Assembly (NCBI RefSeq): GCF_040564635.1
Contig: NZ_CP159837.1
Span: forward strand, 2,235,001-2,299,000
DNA length: 64,000 bases
Source: Planktothricoides raciborskii GIHE-MW2
GTDB taxonomy: Bacteria > Cyanobacteriota > Cyanobacteriia > Cyanobacteriales > Laspinemataceae
Reading direction: 5' to 3'
The position numbers were made by a program, and so were the translations under genes. Shown in pieces: positions 58,327-64,000 of the stretch. Positions within the stretch are counted from its first letter, which is position 1; every line of letters starts with the position of its first letter. The notes under the pieces are model-generated. The model was not told the origin of the DNA. It ran no database searches and saw only the letters and a list, made by a program, of their open reading frames with translations.

Positions 58327-59511
58327 ATGGTAAAAAAACCCACTCTACACTCACATTCTGACCAGCAGGCATTCGATCGCCTCTTGTTACTGATTGCGAC
58401 TTTGGTACAGTATCCTGGGGTGGGGGCGAGCGATCGCGATGAAAAACTATTGAACAGCGATCGCCAACATAATAATGCGTTAGAAACTGTGCGGATTAAA
58501 CTACGGGAATTCGCGACGAAAACTGGTTATGAATTTCCCGAAAATTATCCTTCAGTGCCCACAATTCGCAAAGATTTAGAACTATTGCGACGCTATGGTA
58601 TTTTAGACGATCGCATTTATCGGTGGGGTTATTATTTAGGCACTGGGGCATTAAACCCGGAGGAATTATCCGCAGCTTTAAACGCTTTAGCTGCCCAAGC
58701 AAAATATCAAGGAAATCCTATCGCCCGCCGCATTTATGAACAAGTGCTGCAACGAGTGCGCGGTTTAGATTTAAAATTAGATGGGAAATTTTTATATCCC
58801 GTCCATCAACAGTTAAATCGCTCTATTGTTTCCACCGACCCCGTAGAAATGTTGGCCAAAGGTGAGCGGCAAAATACCATATTTAATCAATTAGAAACCG
58901 TAGAAATGGCCATTCTCCAAGGGCAATCTATTGAATTATCTCGCAGCCACGATCCTTATGGGGGCAAACGAGTCGGCATGATGAGTCTATGGCCTTTGCA
59001 AATTATCTACTATGATATTGCCTGGTATTTAGTTTATGAACGATTGGAAACCGGCCAATTAGCCATTAGTCGGTTAAATCGATTTAAAGATTATTGTCAG
59101 GTATTAGCACCTCAACGTTCTTTAGAAATGCAGTTTGAGAAATTGCAGCAAGTTCACCAATTACTATCTCAAGGTTGGGGTTTGTATTTGGGTGAATTGG
59201 CCGAACAGCAAAGAGAATTAGCGGGAAATGTAGAGTTTCAAACCGTGAAAGTGCGCTTTTTTTCCCCAGTGGTGTCGTTTATTTTAGAGGGCGATCGCCG
59301 TCATCCCACTCAAAAAGTTCATTTAGGGCCAAAAGATGCCACGGGTCAATATGAATATGTGGATTATCAGGTGAAATTACCTCCCCGTTCTTTCCGAGAA
59401 TTTATGCTGTGGGTTTATCGTCATTTGCACAATGCCAAGGTATTATTCCCACCGGAATTAGTGGCACAACATCGCGCAGCGGCTCAAGCTTTAATCGAGC
59501 GATATAATTGA
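58327..59511 (+). CDS. WYL-domain transcriptional regulator
   Basis: A protein of 394 residues. The N-terminal ~100 residues hold a helix-turn-helix-like region (YPSVPTIRKDLELLRRYGIL) and the middle carries the WYL domain (IAWYLVYERLETGQLAISRL). WYL proteins bind nucleic acids or nucleotides and often control CRISPR or defence operons in cyanobacteria. Divergent placement next to cmr2 makes it a likely regulator of this locus (inference). There is no separate effector domain. Confidence 0.88.
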   Translation: MVKKPTLHSHSDQQAFDRLLLLIATLVQYPGVGASDRDEKLLNSDRQHNNALETVRIKLREFATKTGYEFPENYPSVPTIRKDLELLRRYGILDDRIYRWGYYLGTGALNPEELSAALNALAAQAKYQGNPIARRIYEQVLQRVRGLDLKLDGKFLYPVHQQLNRSIVSTDPVEMLAKGERQNTIFNQLETVEMAILQGQSIELSRSHDPYGGKRVGMMSLWPLQIIYYDIAWYLVYERLETGQLAISRLNRFKDYCQVLAPQRSLEMQFEKLQQVHQLLSQGWGLYLGELAEQQRELAGNVEFQTVKVRFFSPVVSFILEGDRRHPTQKVHLGPKDATGQYEYVDYQVKLPPRSFREFMLWVYRHLHNAKVLFPPELVAQHRAAAQALIERYN

Positions 59512-59533
59512 GGCTAATTTTTCCCAAAAATAC

Positions 59534-59572
59534 ACAAAGGACACAAAGATTTATCGTCTCTGTGTCCTTTGT
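59534..59572. terminator. Inverted repeat after the WYL gene
   Basis: ACAAAGGACACA / TGTGTCCTTTGT, 12 bp perfect with a 15-nt loop, 22 bp after the stop. It belongs to the ACAGAGGACACAAAG repeat family seen at 4780 and can act as a terminator, though no T-run follows. Confidence 0.5.
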
Positions 59573-59579
59573 TCTCTAA

Positions 59580-59775
59580 TACCACTTACAAAAATTTATG
59601 CAACAATAAGTATTTATATTGTAGGGTGGGCAAAAATCCACACTTATGGGAGGAAAGAGGATAGAGGAAAGAGGAAAGAGGAAAATTCTCTCTTCTCTCT
59701 TCTCTCTTCTCTTTCCTCTCTTTTTGCCCACCCTACGAATTTTAGGGGCTGTTGGATGAATTTTTGTAAATGCTA
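59580..59775. mobile_element. MITE with TA-bounded imperfect terminal inverted repeats
   Basis: A 196-bp element. The left end is TTACAAAAATTTATGCAAC (59586-59604) and the right end is its inverted copy GTTGGATGAATTTTTGTAA (59751-59769), 17 of 19 positions matching; TA dinucleotides bound both sides. Subterminal GTAGGGTGGGC / GCCCACCCTAC and GAGGAAAGAGG / CCTCTCTTT also pair, so nearly the whole element folds into one hairpin. No coding capacity. TA-bounded MITEs are often mobilised by IS630/Tc1-type transposases (established for that group; assignment here is inference). Confidence 0.75.
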
Positions 59776-59780
59776 TAAGG

Positions 59781-60236
59781 TTATGCGTTGACCGTTTTGG
59801 TCTTAAATAAAGTATTTAGTTCGGGCGGGATTTTGGCAAATTCAATGGTGGTATCTTTAGGATAAGGACTCACTTCTATATTCAAATTTTGATTTCCGTT
59901 AAATTCTTCAAATTTAAATTTAGAAAAGAATAATCCTTTCTCTGATTCCGATGTTAAACTAAAGCATTCGGCATTTTCATAGCAAATGATTAATTTACGC
60001 ATGGTTACGCCCGAAGCAATCGTTACCTCTCCATTTTCTTCCTGTTTGACTAAGGACATCAGGGTATTAGAACTAATGCCTTGGGAGAAAGGAACGGTAA
60101 ATTCGATCGCCGCTTGATAGGGAATTGTGACTTTTTCAAAGATGGAAGAGTCAACAAATCCTAAGAATTCAACCTGCATCGATTCATAACTAGACAGACA
60201 GGAAAAATTTAGACCAATTTTTACTAAAGTTTTCAT
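59781..60236 (-). CDS. Unknown protein flanked by MITE copies
   Basis: About 151 residues from the Met at 60236 (MKTLVKIGLNFSCLSSYES); an upstream Met exists at 60263, but AAGGTCAAAAGT precedes the inner one. Beta-rich and soluble, without signal peptide or membrane segments; four Cys in total. The stop codon lies 5 bp from the end of a MITE, and a truncated MITE copy lies ~200 bp upstream. I do not recognise the family, and it shows no motif that suggests a reaction. Confidence 0.6.
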   Translation of the reverse strand: MKTLVKIGLNFSCLSSYESMQVEFLGFVDSSIFEKVTIPYQAAIEFTVPFSQGISSNTLMSLVKQEENGEVTIASGVTMRKLIICYENAECFSLTSESEKGLFFSKFKFEEFNGNQNLNIEVSPYPKDTTIEFAKIPPELNTLFKTKTVNA

Positions 60237-60263
60237 ACTTTTGACCTTGAGGCTTGTTCTCAT

Positions 60264-60731
60264 TTAATGAATTTGCCCAACGAGGGGGCATTTAATTGTA
60301 CGATCAATTTTATACGATGTCAAGAGGGACTGTTTTTATTGAGTTAATTTACTTTACCTGGGGCACCGGGGCAGAAAATAATCTTTAAAAAGGAAAAGGT
60401 TTTTTTGGAAAACCGCAATAGCTGCTGGGGAAGGAGGCAAGAGTATTTATATTGTAGGGTGGGCAAAACTCCACACTTATGGGAGGAAAGAGGAGAGAGG
60501 AAAGAGGTGCATAGGAAAGAGTGAAAAGTGAATAGTGAATAGTGATATTTCATTTGTAGGGGCGAATGGCCATTCGCCCCTACGACTTTTCAAGGCATCA
60601 CTTTTCTCTCTTCTATTTTCTCTCTTCATGGTAGTCCACCCGAAGAATGTTAAGGGCGGTTGGATGAATTTTTGTAAATGGTAATAGAAGAGACTTGGAA
60701 AAAGTCTTTGCTATCAACAGGGATGCTTCGA
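60264..60731. repeat. Truncated MITE copy and perfect palindrome
   Basis: From 60,442 to 60,683 lies a diverged copy of the 59580 MITE. The TATTTATATTGTAGGGTGGGC segment and the right end GTTGGATGAATTTTTGTAAA match, but the left terminal repeat is missing. An internal insert carries a perfect 28-bp palindrome (60556-60583, arm GTAGGGGCGAATGG) and a GTGAATAGTGAATAGTGA repeat. No gene seen. Confidence 0.7.
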
Positions 60732-62471
60732 TCAAATCCTTCTAGCAAAAGATATTTTTTTGGCGATCGCACAATTGGCATCAATTATTTTTAAGTTTTT
60801 TACTTGTAACCTTGTGCAGCGATCGCTGATTTGGGCTAATAAGGGACTGTTGCCGGTTTCTAATTGGGCGATCGCCTGATTTGCCGCTGGTTGGTATTGC
60901 ATCATCCAGTTACTTTGGCGAATATAGTCCGGGGTAAAGCTGCCGGTTTCTACTAGGAAAAAGTCTATACTATATTCTTGGATAAATTCCTCCAGTTGAT
61001 TCAGGTTTTGACTATAGTAAGCGGTGATTAAATCAAGAGTGCGATCGCGAATTTGCCGATAATATCCCGTATGATAGGGAACCGGATAGCCTTCGCCTCC
61101 AATTAAAATAGATCGCTGGCTAAATGCCGGGATATTATTCACTTCTTCAGCGACAGAAGCAATCAGAATATCTTTAGGTTGCTGGGCAAAAAATTCATAT
61201 ATTTGGGGAACGGAACCGACAACATAGTCAGTTCGGGGAAAGCGTTTTAACCAAGTGGGTTCTAGGACGACTAGGGCAATTAAACCTCCGGCTAATATTA
61301 GGGATAAAATTGGCTTAGTTGGGGCAACATTTCCCTGCTTTTTGCCCCAGTTTAGCAGGGCATCAATGATTAGGGCGATCGCAATTCCTGCGGCGATCGC
61401 TGTAACAATGCGGAGACTATGTTCGGTGTAGCGACTGGGTAAATGTAAGCGAAACAGAAACAAATGGGCGATGCAAAACATTGCCAAAGAAGCGATGGTA
61501 ATTTGCAGCAAGTAGCCCAAATTTTTCGTCACCGCTTTTAAGGGGACAATTTTACTGTTAAGTAGTAAAATAAAGGGTAAGAACAAACTGGCAATTAAAG
61601 GCAAAGTTGTGCCGAGACGAGGCAGGATACCACTGCGTTGCCCGCTAAACCAAAAATGGCCAAAGTCTTGGCTAAAAAACTCGCTTTTGCCCTTGGTTAA
61701 AAACTCTGGCATTTGTTTAGCCGCATCCGCATTAATCACCGGCCCATACCCATTGGATTTTAGGGCATAAATTAACATAACGATTGACGCAACTATCAGA
61801 CAAATACCCGAAAAAAGATAATCTTTGCGCTGGTGAGACAAGTAAACCTGCCATTTTTTCCAGTGGAATAATTGCAGAATTAAAATTACCGATGAGATTA
61901 ACACTGCTTGGGGATAAAAAATCCCTTGAAGGGCGATCGCCACACAACTGCCGAATAAATTTCGCCGCAACAAATAATAGAGAAATGCGGTAAAAAAAGG
62001 ATAGACAAAAGCTACTGCTGTCCCCGAAACTACATCATCCCGCATCCAAATATAATGATTTAACAGTAATGAACTCAGAAATCCGGCAATGGGGACGGGG
62101 AATAACTCAATAGTGATGCCAAAACAGTAAGCGGTGGTAATTAAACCCAGAATAATTGGTGACAGTTTATGTAGCAAAATTGGAGTAATACCGACCCATG
62201 TCATTAATCGGTATAAATTGGTATATCCCCAGGGGGCGACGGTTTGGAAATAATCGGCAATTAAATCATTAGGAAACAATCCGGGGTCAATAAATCTTTG
62301 CATCCAAAAAATATGCTGTCTAGCATCATCTTGGATGACGTATTCACCCGTAAAGGCTTGTTGTAATACCATACCACCATAAATGGTGGCAAAAGTTAGG
62401 GCTAAACTAAACCAAAATATCGTCCGGGATTTGGTAGATTGATGAATTGGGGCAGTAAGAAATTGATGCAC
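60732..62471 (-). CDS. Large multi-pass membrane protein, GT-C-like, unknown function
   Basis: A protein of 579 residues with about 11-12 transmembrane segments. An early extracytoplasmic loop has VIQDDARQHIFWMQRFIDPG, and the acidic DD near the first helix recalls GT-C fold glycosyltransferases (inference). The soluble C-terminal ~150 residues contain QQPKDILIASVAEEVNNIPA and the HTGYYRQIRDRTLDLI block. It shares long similarity with the next upstream gene at 62671, for example DVVSGTAVAFVYPFF against DVVSATPRAFIYPLF. Tandem duplication is clear. The reaction is not known. Confidence 0.75.
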   Translation of the reverse strand: MHQFLTAPIHQSTKSRTIFWFSLALTFATIYGGMVLQQAFTGEYVIQDDARQHIFWMQRFIDPGLFPNDLIADYFQTVAPWGYTNLYRLMTWVGITPILLHKLSPIILGLITTAYCFGITIELFPVPIAGFLSSLLLNHYIWMRDDVVSGTAVAFVYPFFTAFLYYLLRRNLFGSCVAIALQGIFYPQAVLISSVILILQLFHWKKWQVYLSHQRKDYLFSGICLIVASIVMLIYALKSNGYGPVINADAAKQMPEFLTKGKSEFFSQDFGHFWFSGQRSGILPRLGTTLPLIASLFLPFILLLNSKIVPLKAVTKNLGYLLQITIASLAMFCIAHLFLFRLHLPSRYTEHSLRIVTAIAAGIAIALIIDALLNWGKKQGNVAPTKPILSLILAGGLIALVVLEPTWLKRFPRTDYVVGSVPQIYEFFAQQPKDILIASVAEEVNNIPAFSQRSILIGGEGYPVPYHTGYYRQIRDRTLDLITAYYSQNLNQLEEFIQEYSIDFFLVETGSFTPDYIRQSNWMMQYQPAANQAIAQLETGNSPLLAQISDRCTRLQVKNLKIIDANCAIAKKISFARRI

Positions 62472-62670
62472 TTTATTTGTTGGTTGTTGATGGTTGGTTG
62501 TTGATGGTTGGTTGTTGATGGTTGATGGGTAGGGATTCTATTATTGATGGGTAGGGATTCTATTGTTGTTTTTTACTGGTTATCAGGGTAAAATAACAAA
62601 TAACAAACAACAAACAACAAACAACAAACAACAAACAACCATCAACGGTGAACGTTTAACCGATAAGTCA
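62472..62670. repeat. GTTG-rich and ACAAACAACAA tandem repeats
   Basis: Between the two paralogues: TTGATGGTTGGTTG units (62480-62530), a duplicated GATGGGTAGGGATTCTATT (62523-62562), then about seven copies of a 7-bp ACAAACA(A) unit (62595-62640). Non-coding. Confidence 0.8.
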
Positions 62671-64000
62671 CTAAAAATCTATCATACATTTTGTGCTTAA
62701 TAAAACAAAATCCCCGGTTTTAAATGCAGCGCAAGATTCAATAAAGTTAGCCACTGCTGCGGGGGTCTCTAAGTCCAGTTGCGCGATCGCTTCTGTTGCC
62801 TCCGGTTGATACTGTTGAATCCATTCATTTTTGGCTAAATAATCTGGGGTAAAGGCTGATTTTTCTAATAGCCAAAAATCAATCCCATACTTGGCGATAA
62901 ACTGCTGCATTTCTGCTAAATTAGGGGTATATTGAGCGTGAATTAAATCTTTAGTGCGTTGACTAAATTCTGCATAATAGCCAGTATGATAAGGAATCGC
63001 ATATTCGGGGGCGACTAATACCGATCGCAACGCAAAAGTGGGCAGGTTATTCGCCTCGGAAGATAGGGAAGCAATTAAGCTATCTTTGGGTTGTTGTTGC
63101 AAGAATTCGTATAACGGGGCGAGGTTTCCCGGACGGTAATTTGTGCGGGGAAAACTGGATTCATAGACGGGATAAAAAATGGTTAAAGCGATTAACAAAG
63201 CACTAGCGATCGCCCAACCTTTTTGAGGTTTTTGCCCTGGTTTGAAGGACTGAAGGGCGGCATCTAATATAACAGTAATCAAGATGCCTGTGGCAATTGC
63301 CAAAACAACTCGACAGCTATGTTCCATATAGCGACCGGGCAAATACAGCCGTAACAAAACCGCATGAGCCGCGACAAACATAGCCACCGATACTATCATT
63401 ATATCACCCAATAATCTAATTTGGGGATTAATTTTTGTCACCAGGGTAAATTTCTGTGAATTGTGCCAAAGTAAGGGAAAAAATAGCCCTAGCCAAATCA
63501 AGGGAGGTAACACCGGAGGGAAAAACCCACTTAGTTCGCCAATCAGCCAATATTCTATGGGATTATCATTAAAAAATGGGGTGCGTCCTCCCGGCCAAAA
63601 TTCCGGCATCAGCCTCGCTTCACTTGCGGTCATTGCCCCGCCATAATCATTGGGTTGCAGGGCATAAATTACTAATACTAAACCGCCTACCAAAAACGGC
63701 ATAATACTGATTAAATATTCAGCCGATTCTCCAGTTTTAAGTAATGGCAGTTGCGGGCTTTTTTTGCTCCATAAACTTCTGATCGACTCTCCCATATTTT
63801 CCCAGTTTACCAGACGCAACAGTAATACCGGACAACAGATTAAGATTAATTGAGGATAAAATAATCCCAGCAGGGCGATCGCCACACAAGCGCCGATTAA
63901 ATGTCGTTTCAATAAATAATAGATAAAAACCACGAATAACGGATAGATAAAGGCGCGAGGAGTGGCGGAAACCACATCAAATTTCATCCAAATACTTTGA
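62671..64000 (-). CDS. Paralogous multi-pass membrane protein (5' end outside window)
   Basis: The frame is open to the window edge. Beyond the apparent Met at 63987 the codons QSIW continue the similarity to the paralogue (HYIWMRDDVV there, SIWMKFDVV here), so the true start lies outside. The visible ~442 residues hold about 8-9 transmembrane segments and the soluble C-terminal domain with QQPKDSLIASLSSEANNLPT and HTGYYAEFSQRTKDLI. Product as for the 60732 gene; function unknown. The pair reads in one direction and may form an operon. Confidence 0.75.
   Translation of the reverse strand, partial: QSIWMKFDVVSATPRAFIYPLFVVFIYYLLKRHLIGACVAIALLGLFYPQLILICCPVLLLRLVNWENMGESIRSLWSKKSPQLPLLKTGESAEYLISIMPFLVGGLVLVIYALQPNDYGGAMTASEARLMPEFWPGGRTPFFNDNPIEYWLIGELSGFFPPVLPPLIWLGLFFPLLWHNSQKFTLVTKINPQIRLLGDIMIVSVAMFVAAHAVLLRLYLPGRYMEHSCRVVLAIATGILITVILDAALQSFKPGQKPQKGWAIASALLIALTIFYPVYESSFPRTNYRPGNLAPLYEFLQQQPKDSLIASLSSEANNLPTFALRSVLVAPEYAIPYHTGYYAEFSQRTKDLIHAQYTPNLAEMQQFIAKYGIDFWLLEKSAFTPDYLAKNEWIQQYQPEATEAIAQLDLETPAAVANFIESCAAFKTGDFVLLSTKCMIDF

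Overview
The window comes from a cyanobacterium, most likely a filamentous non-heterocystous (Oscillatoriales-type) species. Support: HIP1 octamers (GCGATCGC) occur throughout. It carries lineage-typical families: a DICT-domain protein, DUF1802, an orphan Mo-nitrogenase C-terminal domain protein, a tocopherol-type methyltransferase, a giant kinase/ATPase/sensor protein and a probable cyanobacteriochrome. Intergenic DNA is dense in short palindromes and tandem repeats. The species cannot be fixed from sequence alone.

Layout. 1-8 kb: the tail of a gene, a REP-associated transposase, tRNA-Val, an EamA transporter remnant, a PLP aminotransferase, a nucleoside transporter, a DUF2993 lipid-binding protein, a pentapeptide-repeat protein and a DICT/degenerate HD-GYP regulator. 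8-20 kb: a tocopherol-type methyltransferase, a chemoreceptor, an NrtA/CmpA-like binding protein with an unusual N-terminal domain, a small conserved-looking ORF, a PAS-PAS-PAS-GAF-GGDEF protein whose GAF looks like a DXCF cyanobacteriochrome, a WD40 protein, a SWIM protein and an aldo/keto reductase. 20-35 kb: DUF1802, tRNA-Gly, an M50 protease with CBS domains, UspA, an HDAC-family deacetylase, a Tat-exported dienelactone hydrolase, an MNT gene with a truncated hepT, a short RecQ, GDPD, a J-domain/pentapeptide fusion, a large palindromic tandem repeat and a membrane/HEAT/cNMP protein. 35-42 kb: an orphan Mo-nitro_C gene and a roughly 2,100-residue Ser/Thr kinase-AAA-GAF-PAS-histidine kinase-receiver protein.

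42-59.5 kb is a type III-B (Cmr) CRISPR locus on the minus strand: cmr2(cas10)-cmr3-cmr4-cmr5-cmr6/cmr1 fusion-CARF/HEPN nuclease. A repeat-rich gap follows, with an MNT gene and a membrane protein, then a truncated cas1, an intact cas2, the leader, and an array of 60 repeats and 59 spacers. A WYL-domain regulator diverges from the cmr operon. No cas6 is present. The Cas10 is small, has no visible HD domain and keeps GGDD, so cyclic-oligoadenylate signalling to the CARF-HEPN nuclease is the expected output. Many spacers read as the sense strand of genes, several at start codons with ribosome-binding sites. Their crRNAs would therefore be antisense to mRNA, as an RNA-targeting system needs. Three spacers share the start region of one target gene family.

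59.5-64 kb: a 196-bp MITE with imperfect terminal inverted repeats and a diverged copy flank an unknown gene. Two tandem paralogous multi-pass membrane proteins follow; the second runs off the window.
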